From Bacteroidota bacterium (GTDB lineage Bacteria; Bacteroidota; Bacteroidia; Chitinophagales; Chitinophagaceae): 40,598 bases of DNA. Of the stretch, positions 31,863 to 40,598 are shown in pieces. The DNA lies in assembly GCA_003175695.1 (NCBI GenBank), contig PSRA01000131.1:1-40598 (forward strand). The letters are read 5' to 3'. The notes below the pieces were generated by a model. The model did no database searches, had not been told where the DNA came from, and was given only the letters and a program-made list of their open reading frames with translations. Position 1 is the first letter of the stretch. Every line of letters begins with the position of its first letter. The position numbers and the translations under genes are program-made.

Positions 31863-33230
31863 ATGAGCAAAAGCCACTTATTCGTATTGTTTCTACTACC
31901 GTTTTCTGTTGCTGCGCAAGATTCTTCGCGCAAACTAGACATTGGTCTGGCGCTTCGAATCGCTGAAGCAAATTATCCAATCCTTAAAGCAAAAAAATAT
32001 GAATATGAGGCAGCAAAAAGAAATATTGACCTGAGCAAAAACACATTTGTGCCTTCTTTTGATATTTCCTATCAGGCAAACCTGGCAACAGCCAACAACA
32101 TCACAGGGATGTTTTACCCAACTGACATGATCCCTATGACAGGGCCAGTATTTACATCAAATAATTATTCTCCAGCCATTGGCTCCGCAGCAAGTTTACT
32201 GCTCAATTGGGAGCCTCTCACATTTGGACAGCGAAATGCCAAAATCAATTCTTCAAAATCTGAGGCTGCAACTAAGTCTGCTGACTTCGAAAATGAAATT
32301 TTCAAGCACAAGGTAAATGTTATTAGTGCTTATCTGGATTTAATGCTTGTTCAGGAATTACTAGCTGTCTTTCAGAAAAATCTGGAACGAACATTATTTG
32401 ACCTGAAACAATCAAAAGTACTGGCAGTAACAGGTTTGCGGCCAGGGGTTGATACGGCATTATTCCTCTCAGAATTGTCAAAATCAAGAATTGATCTGTT
32501 AAATGCAGAGAAAAATTTTGAGTCACAAAGAGTAGTTCTTTCAAAATTGTTAGTAAGTGATACCTCCTATACGCTCATTGACACATTACCTTTTCACAGA
32601 GCTCCTACGGCATCTGTTTTAGAAGAGAAACTGTCCTTGTCTGAGCATCCCTTGGTGAAATATTATCAGAGCCAGCTGGACTGGAGCAAATCAAAAGAGA
32701 ATTTAATTGGCAAATATTGGCTTCCCAGACTTAATATTTGGGCATCCGGATTTGCCCGGGGTTCAGGTGTATATCCTGATGGTACGATTAAGGCTGCTGA
32801 TGGTTGGGGGTTCAGTAAATACAATTACGGACTTGGGTTTCAGGTAGCATTCCCAATTTTAAAATTCTCAGAAGTTCGCCTTCAACAGCAACAACAGAAT
32901 TTTATTAGCAAATCTGACCAGGAGTTATTAAATCAAACTTCGCTTGAACTTTCAAAGCAACAGGAAATAAGTGATGTAACCCTGCGAAATGCATTGGAAG
33001 TAGTCAAGGAAACGCCCGTGCAACTTTCTTCTGCTGATTATGCTTTTGGAGCTTTGCAAAAAAGATATAGCGCAGGTCTGGTAAATTTTGCTGACCTCAT
33101 ACAAGCACAGTATAACCTGGTAAAGGCAGAGACGGATTTAAAGAAGTCATACTGGGAAGCTTGGAAAGCATTGCTTTTCAAAACTGCCGTAACTGGGGAC
33201 TTAAATATTTTCTTAAACGAACTTAGATAA
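31863..33230 (+). CDS. TolC-family outer-membrane efflux protein
   Basis: This 455-residue protein has a signal peptide (HLFVLFLLPFSVAAQD). The mature chain shows the two-fold helical repeat of TolC-type channels: LDIGLALRIAEANYPILKAK near the start, ASLLLNWEPLTFGQRNAK before the first coiled helix, and YGLGFQVAFPILKFSEVRLQ starting the second half. SAGLVNFADLIQAQYNLVKA is the canonical end motif. It is the first gene of the operon, with the RND pump starting three bases after its stop. It forms the outer-membrane exit duct. Confidence 0.93.
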   Translation: MSKSHLFVLFLLPFSVAAQDSSRKLDIGLALRIAEANYPILKAKKYEYEAAKRNIDLSKNTFVPSFDISYQANLATANNITGMFYPTDMIPMTGPVFTSNNYSPAIGSAASLLLNWEPLTFGQRNAKINSSKSEAATKSADFENEIFKHKVNVISAYLDLMLVQELLAVFQKNLERTLFDLKQSKVLAVTGLRPGVDTALFLSELSKSRIDLLNAEKNFESQRVVLSKLLVSDTSYTLIDTLPFHRAPTASVLEEKLSLSEHPLVKYYQSQLDWSKSKENLIGKYWLPRLNIWASGFARGSGVYPDGTIKAADGWGFSKYNYGLGFQVAFPILKFSEVRLQQQQQNFISKSDQELLNQTSLELSKQQEISDVTLRNALEVVKETPVQLSSADYAFGALQKRYSAGLVNFADLIQAQYNLVKAETDLKKSYWEAWKALLFKTAVTGDLNIFLNELR

Positions 33231-33233
33231 ACA

Positions 33234-36200
33234 ATGATTCGATTAATAATAGCTGCACTAAGAAAACCAATCAGCGTCTTAGTGTTTTTGATTGGGATTG
33301 TATTCTTTTCGATTTTGGCGATACGAAAATCTTCAATCGATATTTTTCCCAACGTAGGCACGCCAACGATATATGTTGCGCAAACTTACGGAGGCCTGTC
33401 GCCCCAGCAGATGGAAGGTTTCATAACCTCTTATTATGAGTACCATTTCTTGTATATAACGGGAATAAAGTTTGTAGAAAGCAAATCAGTGCAAGGTGTT
33501 TCACTGATCAAGTTACAATTTCATGAAGGCACTGATATGGCTAACGCGATGGCTGAAACGATTTCTTATGCTACGCGTGCGCGATCTTTTATGCCACCAG
33601 GAACATTGCCCCCTTTTGTAATGAGATATGATGCCGGTTCAATTCCGGTGGGTCAGCTGGTGTTCAGCAGTGAAAGTCGTTCGCTCAATGAGATTCAGGA
33701 TCTTGCTTTATTCAAGGTCCGCCCCATGTTTGCGTCTCTGCCGGGCGTCTCAGCCCCTCCGCCATTTGGGGGGAATCAGCGTACAATTTTGATTAAGGCT
33801 GATCCCGAAAGAATGAAAAGCTACAATTTAACCCCTGATGAGCTGGTAACGGCAATTGCCAAAAGCAACGCAATTTCACCGGCAGGAAATATTCGGGTTG
33901 GAGATATGACATTAATCACTCTATCAAACAGCGTGGTGGATAATTTTAAGGAGCTGGAAAATACTCCACTCAAATTAGGAAGTGGTGCTTCAGTTTATGT
34001 ACGGGATGTTGCGAGCATTGAAAATGGTGCCGATGTTACAACAGGATACGCGCTTATCAATGGGAAGCGTTCGGTATATATTCCTGTGACAAAGCGCGCC
34101 GATGCTTCGACTTGGGATGTAGTCCAGCGCGTAAAAAAAGCATTGCCCGATATGCAGGCAGCGGTGCCGGCAGATATTAAAGTTTCTTATGAATTCGATC
34201 AATCGGGTTATGTCATCAATTCTCTAAGAAGCCTCTTGTTTGAGGGGAGTTTGGGTGCCATTCTTACGGGAGTAATGGTATTGCTATTTCTTGGGGACAG
34301 AAGGAGCGCGTTAATTGTGATATTAACCATTCCCCTTGCATTATTATCTGCAGTAGTATTCTTGTATTTGGCTGGTCAGACGATCAATATAATGACATTA
34401 GGAGGGCTTGCCCTGGCAGTTGGGATCCTCGTGGATGAAGCAACGGTGACTGTTGAGAACATCCACCATCACCTTGAAATGGGTAAGCCGAAAGCCCTGG
34501 CTGTGGTCGATGCATGTAAAGAAATTGCATTACCTAAACTGCTTATCCTCATTAGCATTCTTGCAGTTTTTGTTCCTGCTTTGTTTATGACTGGTGTTCC
34601 CCGAGCCATGTTCCTTCCACTTTCACTTGCCGTTGGCTTTGCTATGATAGCTTCATTTATTTTGTCTCAAACATTTGTCCCGGTGTTGACAAACTGGATG
34701 CTGAAAGATGAATATCAAAGCAAGAATAATCGCTTTGAACGGTTCAAGGAGAGATACATCAATTTTTCGAACCGAATTCTTAAAGCCGAAAGAATAATTG
34801 CACCGGTTTACATCATTGTGGTCATTGTTCTAAGTTTCGTCATTTATAAATCCATTGGCAAGGAAATTTTTCCTAAAACGGATACTGGTCAATTTCAGAT
34901 GCGATTGCGAATGCCTACCGGCACCAGGATAGAAAGAACGGAACAGGCAACTAAGGATGTGCTGAATATAATTGATAGCGTGGCTGGCGACGGAAACGTT
35001 GATATCACATCATCATTTGTTGGACTACAGCCGCCGACTTACGCCATCAATTCTATTTTCCTCTGGACAAGCGGACCGCATGAATCCGTTATGAAAGTAA
35101 ACTTGAAGAGAAATGCAGTTCGGCTTGAGAATTTCAAGGAGCAACTGCGTAATGAAATAAAAAAATATAACAAGGAGATGCTAATTTCTTTTGAACCTGC
35201 TGAACTGGTCGACCAGGTAATGAGTTTGGGTGCAAATACACCCATTGAAATTGCAGTGCAGGGAAAAAATCTTGCACAGGGAAGATTATATGCGGAGAAG
35301 TTGCGAACAGAGTTACAAAAAATTCCTTATTTGAGAGACGTTCAACTGGGCCTACCGCTGGATTACCCGAGCCTTCAAATAAATTACGACAGGATCAGGA
35401 GCGGTCAAATGGGAATCACGGTAGACGATGCTGCAAAATCTGTCTTGCCGGGAACGTCATCCAGCAGGTTGACGACCCCTGTTTATTGGCTGGACAATGC
35501 GTCTGGCAATGCCTATCAGGTTCAGGTTGAATATCCTCAATTTAAAATGAATAGCCCCGAGCAGGTGGAGGAGATCCCCGTTTCTTCATCGAATGGGAAG
35601 ACGATTTACTTGCGCGATGTTGCTGATTGGAAAAAGCTAAATACCGTGGGTGAATATGATCGCTTAAATCAACTGCGCTATGTCACTGTAACGGCAAATC
35701 TTTTTAAGAAAGACCTGGGAAGGGCGGTTAAAGATGTAAATAAAGTCATTTCTAATATCGGGGAATTGCCTCAAGGAATGAAAATCTCCCTGCGGGGGCA
35801 GTCTGAATTGTTAGATCAGACTTTGACTGAACTATCCCAAGGGTTATTGCTGGCAATATTGGTGGTTTTCCTTTTGCTTGCAGCAAACTTTCAATCTTTT
35901 AAATTATCACTAACAATAGTTACTACAGTTCCTGCTGTAGTATTTGGCTCATTTCTTTTGCTGTTCATTACAGGCAATACCTTAAACATTCAATCTTTTA
36001 TGGGTAGTATTATGGCTATCGGAGTTGCAATTTCTAATGCCATTTTGCTCGTCACAAATGCTGAATTATTGCGAAAACAAGGTGTGCAGGTTAGTAACCT
36101 GGGATTAGAAGCTGCCAAAAATCGCTTGCGGCCAATCCTGATGACTAACCTTGCTATGATTGCTGGCATGATACCAATGGCAATAGGTTTTGGAGAAGGA

Positions 36201-36374
36201 AGTAAACAGACTTCCCCTTTGGCAATTGCCGTGATCGGAGGTCTTTTATTTTCATTCGTGACAACACTATTTATCTTACCAACTATTTATAACGCAGCAG
36301 CAGGAAGGAAAAAGTTTAGTAGCCCATCACTTGACCCCGATGATGAGGCAAGCAAATATTTTATCAAAAAATAA
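33234..36374 (+). CDS. RND-family efflux pump, inner-membrane permease
   Basis: This 1046-residue protein has full RND architecture: PISVLVFLIGIVFFSILAIR as TM1, a porter domain with FPNVGTPTIYVAQTYGGLSP, and TM4 with GLALAVGILVDEATVTVENI. The AcrB pair of Asp is here Asp401-Glu402. A second porter domain and TM10 with IGVAISNAILLVTNAELLRK follow. The proton-relay lysine of AcrB is Ser934 in this alignment, a change that sets it apart from classic HAE pumps. The C-terminus is short and charged. Nothing is truncated. The operon order TolC-RND-MFP, with the adaptor last, is less usual. The substrate cannot be inferred, and no regulator adjoins. Confidence 0.93.
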   Translation: MIRLIIAALRKPISVLVFLIGIVFFSILAIRKSSIDIFPNVGTPTIYVAQTYGGLSPQQMEGFITSYYEYHFLYITGIKFVESKSVQGVSLIKLQFHEGTDMANAMAETISYATRARSFMPPGTLPPFVMRYDAGSIPVGQLVFSSESRSLNEIQDLALFKVRPMFASLPGVSAPPPFGGNQRTILIKADPERMKSYNLTPDELVTAIAKSNAISPAGNIRVGDMTLITLSNSVVDNFKELENTPLKLGSGASVYVRDVASIENGADVTTGYALINGKRSVYIPVTKRADASTWDVVQRVKKALPDMQAAVPADIKVSYEFDQSGYVINSLRSLLFEGSLGAILTGVMVLLFLGDRRSALIVILTIPLALLSAVVFLYLAGQTINIMTLGGLALAVGILVDEATVTVENIHHHLEMGKPKALAVVDACKEIALPKLLILISILAVFVPALFMTGVPRAMFLPLSLAVGFAMIASFILSQTFVPVLTNWMLKDEYQSKNNRFERFKERYINFSNRILKAERIIAPVYIIVVIVLSFVIYKSIGKEIFPKTDTGQFQMRLRMPTGTRIERTEQATKDVLNIIDSVAGDGNVDITSSFVGLQPPTYAINSIFLWTSGPHESVMKVNLKRNAVRLENFKEQLRNEIKKYNKEMLISFEPAELVDQVMSLGANTPIEIAVQGKNLAQGRLYAEKLRTELQKIPYLRDVQLGLPLDYPSLQINYDRIRSGQMGITVDDAAKSVLPGTSSSRLTTPVYWLDNASGNAYQVQVEYPQFKMNSPEQVEEIPVSSSNGKTIYLRDVADWKKLNTVGEYDRLNQLRYVTVTANLFKKDLGRAVKDVNKVISNIGELPQGMKISLRGQSELLDQTLTELSQGLLLAILVVFLLLAANFQSFKLSLTIVTTVPAVVFGSFLLLFITGNTLNIQSFMGSIMAIGVAISNAILLVTNAELLRKQGVQVSNLGLEAAKNRLRPILMTNLAMIAGMIPMAIGFGEGSKQTSPLAIAVIGGLLFSFVTTLFILPTIYNAAAGRKKFSSPSLDPDDEASKYFIKK

Positions 36375-36393
36375 AAACCCTAAGCAGGACAAA

Positions 36394-37482
36394 ATGAAAT
36401 CAATTATCTCAATATTATTTTTAGCAATAGTGTTTGTTTCTTGTAGCAATGATCCTCAAAAAAACAATGCTACTTCGATGACGAGTAAGAATGATACCGT
36501 CAAGGCATTTATTCTTAAAACTGGTAAAATAGAAAAGCAGACCACTTTGCCGGGTGAATTGCTTTCTTACGAAAAGGTCGATATTCATCCAAAAATACCC
36601 GGCTACATTAAGCAAATAAAAGTTGATATCGGATCCGTTGTGAGAAAAGGACAACTGCTTGCAGTCATCGATGCGCCTGAAATCAACTCAAGATTTGGAG
36701 AAGCTGGAAGCAAAATGCAGGCGGCGAAAGCGAAATATGAAGCAAGCAGGGACACTTACAACCGTGTCTTGGAAGCTTCCAGGTCGGATGGTGTTATAGC
36801 ACCTGACGAATTGCAGCGGGCAAAGAACCAAATGCTAGCCGATAGTGCTGATTTCATTGCGGCTACCTTTTCTTCCAAATCGAGTAAACAGATTGGCAAT
36901 TATTTGATGATTGTGGCTCCTTTCAATGGAATCATCACAGAGCGTAACGTGCATGAGGGAGCTTATGTGGGTACTCCCAATGAAAAACCAATTGTCGTTA
37001 TTGAAGACAATTCAAGGTTGCGCTTAAGAGTTTCCATTCCAGAGGCACTGACTGGCGTACAACTGAAAGATAATAAAATCAATTTTTCAACAAAGGCAAG
37101 TCCAAATCAATCATTCGAGGGAAAATTGGTCAGAAAGTCTGGAAGCATTGATGCAGCAACAAGAACAGAAGTTTGGGAATTTGAAGTAAGAAATGATAAA
37201 GAAATGCTGAAGCCTGGAGCATTCGCAGAGGTAAAACTTGACGTTTCCAGAAATCAGCCTTCTTTTCTGATACCATTCTCTGCAGTTGTGACAACATTAG
37301 AGAAGAAATTTGTTATCCGCGCTAAGAACAGTGCCGCAGAGTGGATTGATGTGTCGCAAGGTTTGAACATGTCCGATAAAACAGAGATTTTTGGGAAATT
37401 AAATGAAGGCGACACGATTATTTCTAAAGGCAACGAAGAACTGAAGCCGGGAACAAAGATCATAGCCAAACTAACTAACTGA
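36394..37482 (+). CDS. RND efflux adaptor (membrane-fusion protein, lipoprotein)
   Basis: The protein has 362 residues from ATG 36394. An earlier in-frame start at 36331 would overlap the permease and bury the lipoprotein signal, so it is rejected. The lipobox is FVSCS. PGELLSYEKVDIHPKIPGYI begins the barrel-sandwich domain, followed by VVRKGQLLAVIDAPE and a short coiled-coil hairpin (MQAAKAKYEASRDTYNRVLE). IVAPFNGIITERNVHEGAYV closes the sandwich. The beta-barrel reads FEGKLVRKSGSIDAATRTEV. It bridges the permease and TolC in the periplasm. Confidence 0.93.
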   Translation: MKSIISILFLAIVFVSCSNDPQKNNATSMTSKNDTVKAFILKTGKIEKQTTLPGELLSYEKVDIHPKIPGYIKQIKVDIGSVVRKGQLLAVIDAPEINSRFGEAGSKMQAAKAKYEASRDTYNRVLEASRSDGVIAPDELQRAKNQMLADSADFIAATFSSKSSKQIGNYLMIVAPFNGIITERNVHEGAYVGTPNEKPIVVIEDNSRLRLRVSIPEALTGVQLKDNKINFSTKASPNQSFEGKLVRKSGSIDAATRTEVWEFEVRNDKEMLKPGAFAEVKLDVSRNQPSFLIPFSAVVTTLEKKFVIRAKNSAAEWIDVSQGLNMSDKTEIFGKLNEGDTIISKGNEELKPGTKIIAKLTN

Positions 37483-37562
37483 ATTTGATTGTTAAGAAGG
37501 GTTTTTCTGTGATAAAATTTACTAACGAATTGGCGGGGGACGAAACAGCTTCAGTAATTTTC

Positions 37563-38744
37563 CTACTGCTTTGACTGCCGAAAATTCCAGGTGAGGGACA
37601 TGGCTCCAAATAACCTGGGATGAACAAGATCATACTTGATTGTAACCGGAATCATTAGCTGCGATGAGACATGGATGCGTATAATGGGAATGAAAAAAAG
37701 TTTGTTCTGCTTCTCGCCGCTGTATCTGCCTGTGGAAACATAATTGTATTCAAAGGCCGGTTCGACTTCCAAAACAGGATTTAGATTTTTGTCATTGAGC
37801 AGGGTTTTGCTAAAGCCTGTACTCACCACAAACACCTGCCTGTTCAGATTATACTTGGTGCCTGAACTGTCATGGAGATAGACATATTGCAACTGACTGT
37901 TGAAAGTCCAGGGCCTGATGTAATTTTTGCCTATGCCCTTAATGTATTGAGCCGCGAAAGTCGTTGTATCATACCTACATTGAGACACATTATATCCGGG
38001 ATTAAAACTGAAAGTGAGAAGACCTCTTAGATCTATCATTTTTGCAACGCGGTCATAAGCATCCTGGACACGCCTTAGCAAGGCTTTATAACTGCTATAA
38101 TGAATTTCCTTTGCCAGCGAGTCAAGAATGGAAACATATTCAGCCGGCAAGACATTTACGTCCTTGGTGGTGTCAAAGTTTTTAAAGTCATCCTGGATCT
38201 CTGAGAACTTCTTATTGGCGTCTTGCTTTGAATATTTAGATTTGACCAGCCTTAAATAGACTGAATTTGCACGGCTGTCAACGAACCGCTGAAGACTGTC
38301 GAGAATGGATGCAATCTCCGGGGAGTTAATAAAAACCGTGTCTGATTTACTACGGTGATTGATGGCGGCATACTTGATTCCGGCAACAAGGTTGCTAAAA
38401 CTTCCTGAACTGTCCCTGAAGACTCCCGCGCTGATTTCAAAATTCCGCGCAAATGTTCCCTTATGACTCAGGTAATAATCTGAAAGATCAACCTTGTCTC
38501 CATGAACCAGTTTACTAATTCCAAACCAGGTGGTTTTAAAATTGAATCCGCCATTATCGCCTGTTGTCACCGAAGATTGAAAGAATTTCGTAAGCGCCTC
38601 GTAACTGAGTCCGGATTTGTTCGGCGTATTTGCAATTCTCTGGAGCATATTGGGATCATTATTCCTTTTTTGAAGCGTATCCTGCGCCGAAGAATAATGA
38701 ACCACCATCAACCCGGATAGAAAAATGAATACTACTCTTTTCAT
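37563..38744 (-). CDS. Outer-membrane beta-barrel-like protein with a helical insertion
   Basis: This 393-residue protein has a signal peptide (VFIFLSGLMVVHYSSAQD). The C-terminal half has the alternating pattern and terminal aromatics of an outer-membrane barrel (NSQLQYVYLHDSSGTKYNLN, FVVSTGFSKTLLND, LEVEPAFEYNYVSTGRYSGE, PVTIKYDLVHPRLFGAMSLT, ending LTWNFRQ). Residues about 140-240 are charged and helical and interrupt the barrel. I do not recognise a named family. It is convergent with the efflux operon and lies ten bases downstream of the HE..DP protein, so those two are probably co-transcribed. Confidence 0.65.
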   Translation of the reverse strand: MKRVVFIFLSGLMVVHYSSAQDTLQKRNNDPNMLQRIANTPNKSGLSYEALTKFFQSSVTTGDNGGFNFKTTWFGISKLVHGDKVDLSDYYLSHKGTFARNFEISAGVFRDSSGSFSNLVAGIKYAAINHRSKSDTVFINSPEIASILDSLQRFVDSRANSVYLRLVKSKYSKQDANKKFSEIQDDFKNFDTTKDVNVLPAEYVSILDSLAKEIHYSSYKALLRRVQDAYDRVAKMIDLRGLLTFSFNPGYNVSQCRYDTTTFAAQYIKGIGKNYIRPWTFNSQLQYVYLHDSSGTKYNLNRQVFVVSTGFSKTLLNDKNLNPVLEVEPAFEYNYVSTGRYSGEKQNKLFFIPIIRIHVSSQLMIPVTIKYDLVHPRLFGAMSLTWNFRQSKQ

Positions 38745-38754
38745 GCCTGTTCAT

Positions 38755-39894
38755 TTAAGCCCCGGCGTTGTAGGCAATCGAACCGACTATCGGGTTATTC
38801 TTTCCTGCATAATCTTCGCTGTAGATTTCAGTGTCGCCCTTTTTAATCCTTAATGAAATTTTCCCTTTGTCTGGCGCAGCGCCGCTCTTTGAAGTCAGGT
38901 GCCAGTCAGCAGATTGATTAACTGTAAAAACCTGTGGATTTTTTTGACTGGGATTATCGTAGCTGATCACTCTGGGAGAACCGGGCAGGTCGTCTGCTGA
39001 AAAAGTAATTTTCCCTTTTCCGCCGGTAAACAAGACACTGAATGTAAGTGGAACGGTGTCCGCCAGCGCATTTATTTCTGCTGTAAGACTTTTGGCACGC
39101 CCGGTAGCTGCCGAAATGTTCATTTCTGACACCAGCATCTTCTTGGAGGATTGACCTTTACGAACTTTCAACGGATTTTTCATTCGGTCAATAGCAGGTT
39201 TTAATGTGAGTGAATCAATGATCTCGCGCCAGCTCTTCGTTTGCATCTGCAATTTTCCCAGGTTGACATATTCAATATTTTGGGTAAAGTATTTGGCCTG
39301 CCAGGTGTCACCGGTCTCTGCTACCAGCCAGCTCAGGTATCCACCAGGCAGAAGTTGCTTAGGTTGTTTTATTGAACCGTTATAACTATACCGCACCCCG
39401 CCAGATACAACCGGATCAAAATAATTTGGAGTATAAAAATCAGAAACCACAACGCCGTTGACAGTGTATGCATAATCTATTCCTTCGCAGGGATCACATG
39501 CTTCTACCAGGTAGCTGACCCGCCCCTGACCCTCCATAATAGAATCGGAGGCTACCTGACGGCTTCCGAAAGGATCAACCAGCATTTCAATCATTTCGTG
39601 ACTGCAGGCAAGTGAAGTCTCATCGCTGGTGGCTACTAACGAATATGGCTGCCCGTTTTTATCGAGATGAAACCCGCCTGCCCCTGCCTGACCGATATCA
39701 TCCTTGATGATGATGGGCCAATAGCCGAGGGGGACATCGTCCAGCGTATCGAAAGGATCGATTGAGGCATCGATTTCCCAAATTGGCGTGAAGTCGCGAA
39801 CAATTTGTTTCTGGAGTGCAGCGCTGATCAGCGCCGTTTCCTTGAGTGAGATTTTTTCCGATTGACTGACGAGGGCGATCTGTCGGGTGAGCAT
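38755..39894 (-). CDS. Protein with an HE..DP peptidase-like motif and C-terminal beta domain
   Basis: This 379-residue protein has no signal peptide or membrane span. The first 200 residues contain ATSDETSLACSHEMIEMLVD, then P: an HE pair in a helix followed by D-P, as in a loose group of predicted zinc-dependent hydrolases. YLVEACDPCEGIDYAYTVNG and VSDFYTPNYFDP follow. The last 100 residues are beta-rich (TFSVLFTGGKGKITFSADDL, FTVNQSADWHLTSKSG). I cannot name the family, and the third metal ligand is not certain. It shares an unexported, hydrolase-like character with the genes at 9-17 kb but no visible homology with them. Confidence 0.55.
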   Translation of the reverse strand: MLTRQIALVSQSEKISLKETALISAALQKQIVRDFTPIWEIDASIDPFDTLDDVPLGYWPIIIKDDIGQAGAGGFHLDKNGQPYSLVATSDETSLACSHEMIEMLVDPFGSRQVASDSIMEGQGRVSYLVEACDPCEGIDYAYTVNGVVVSDFYTPNYFDPVVSGGVRYSYNGSIKQPKQLLPGGYLSWLVAETGDTWQAKYFTQNIEYVNLGKLQMQTKSWREIIDSLTLKPAIDRMKNPLKVRKGQSSKKMLVSEMNISAATGRAKSLTAEINALADTVPLTFSVLFTGGKGKITFSADDLPGSPRVISYDNPSQKNPQVFTVNQSADWHLTSKSGAAPDKGKISLRIKKGDTEIYSEDYAGKNNPIVGSIAYNAGA

Positions 39895-39940
39895 GGGCTG
39901 TTAGATTGAGGAGAAACAGAATAATTACTCTTTGAAAAAT

Positions 39941-40598
39941 TCAATGACCATTCATTGGGACTTCCTCGAGCGATTGAAGTACACCAGGGTGAATTGAATC
40001 GTAATTAATTACTTTCCTGAATATAAGGCTGGCACAACTTTCAAAAGTGTCTGCGCCATCCCAATAAAGGTCATGAGCACGAAGAAAATATAACATGGCA
40101 AAATCAAATAGTCTGAATTTTTTCTTTGGTATAATTTCATAAGCCAGATTTTCGGGACTTGGGATATCTTTATTATTACCGAATGAATATTCTGCCGGTC
40201 CGGATTTGTCGTCTTTTCTGAAATTAGACGAGAGGGCATCGGAATTGGTAAAAATGTTAAACCATTTCATTCTTTTTCCAACTGATCCATTTCGGTTGTC
40301 AAAGTATCCAGGATAATAACTAGAAATAAATTCGTAAGGACAGCCGATTGTATATAAGGTCTCTGTATTGTCTGTCACTTTCTCGGCCGGTGGATTCCCG
40401 AAGGGGAAAAGGGCATCGATGGCGATGATAGTTCCAAAACTATAGCCGTGAATTTGCAACGGTGAAGGCGCTAAACTCTGGGCGACCTCGGTTTCATAAA
40501 TAGCTTCTATCAGGCTGTTCAACTGACCCAGTATTGCCAATTTTCTGTTGCCGGCTTCCAGATAATAATTGACACAGACGAATTCTGTCGCGATGGAA
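39941..40598 (-). CDS. Alpha/beta-hydrolase-like protein, N-terminus beyond the window
   Basis: The frame is open to the window edge, so the start is missing; at least 218 residues are visible. The motif QIHGYSFGTIIAIDALFPFG contains GYSFG, the GxSxG nucleophile elbow of alpha/beta hydrolases (lipase or esterase type). TLYTIGCPYEFISSYYPGYF and KWFNIFTNSDALSSNF follow the pattern of strand ends after the elbow. RAHDLYWDG may supply the catalytic His (AHD). Its stop is 46 bp from the start of the HE..DP gene, suggesting a shared transcript. The substrate is unknown. Confidence 0.7.
   Translation of the reverse strand, partial: SIATEFVCVNYYLEAGNRKLAILGQLNSLIEAIYETEVAQSLAPSPLQIHGYSFGTIIAIDALFPFGNPPAEKVTDNTETLYTIGCPYEFISSYYPGYFDNRNGSVGKRMKWFNIFTNSDALSSNFRKDDKSGPAEYSFGNNKDIPSPENLAYEIIPKKKFRLFDFAMLYFLRAHDLYWDGADTFESCASLIFRKVINYDSIHPGVLQSLEEVPMNGH

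Noticed and set aside
36331-36393. A longer start for the efflux adaptor.
   Set aside because: It would overlap the permease gene and place 21 hydrophilic residues ahead of a clear lipoprotein signal.
1-40598. CRISPR arrays, intact insertion sequences, rRNA genes and riboswitches.
   Set aside because: No regularly spaced repeats, transposase genes, rRNA signatures or recognisable riboswitch cores were seen on reading both strands.

Overview
Organism: The window reads as chromosomal DNA of a member of the Bacteroidota, most likely a Chitinophagales-type soil or aquatic bacterium. The grounds are a secreted protein with a gliding-type (type B T9SS) C-terminal sorting domain, a conjugation module of the Bacteroidetes traE-traN type, lipoproteins and outer-membrane proteins with Bacteroidota-style signals, and near absence of Shine-Dalgarno sequences. 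No rRNA or housekeeping marker allows a finer placement. Layout, 1-10,830 (accessory and decaying): a tRNA-Gln(CUG) starts the window. The 3' end of that tRNA plus its terminator is repeated about 2 kb further on, bracketing an Xre/RES toxin-antitoxin pair. Next come a T9SS-secreted protein, a frameshifted histidine phosphatase, a three-gene HipB-HipS-HipT-like kinase module behind three copies of one palindromic operator, a second Xre/RES pair, and several decayed fragments. The fragments include two copies of the C-terminal end of a tyrosine recombinase. This looks like an old integration hotspot whose integrases have died while the toxin-antitoxin cargo survives. 9,082-17,390 (hydrolase neighbourhood): two purple-acid-phosphatase-like metallophosphoesterases bracket an 861-residue fusion of a patatin fold, whose catalytic Ser and Asp are both replaced, to an FAD-dependent lactone-oxidase-like domain. 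A small conserved protein, a three-span membrane protein and a metzincin protease complete the group. None of the four enzyme-like proteins has a recognisable signal peptide. 17,437-30,830 (conjugation module, all minus strand): read in transcription order this is a membrane protein, TraE, a lipoprotein fused to TraF, TraG (VirB4-like ATPase), three tandem TraI/TerB-like paralogues, TraJ, TraK, TraL, TraM, TraN, a conserved element protein, a winged-helix protein and a primase-like TOPRIM protein. No relaxase, coupling protein or intact integrase is in the window, and a 39-codon tail of a lost gene lies just upstream. 30,925-31,724 holds gene debris. 31,863-37,482 is a TolC-RND-MFP efflux operon on the plus strand. 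37,563-40,598 (minus strand) holds an outer-membrane protein, a protein with an HE..DP peptidase-like motif, and an alpha/beta hydrolase that runs off the window edge. How the genes work together: the Xre/RES and Hip modules are probably addiction cargo of former islands. The tra genes would build the envelope-spanning mating channel, with the TraF fusion possibly bringing its own cell-envelope cysteine hydrolase. The RND operon is a self-contained tripartite exporter. The joint role of the hydrolase neighbourhood is unknown and, with the TraF fusion, is the part of the window most likely to be undescribed. All identifications are from reading the sequence; no database search was run.
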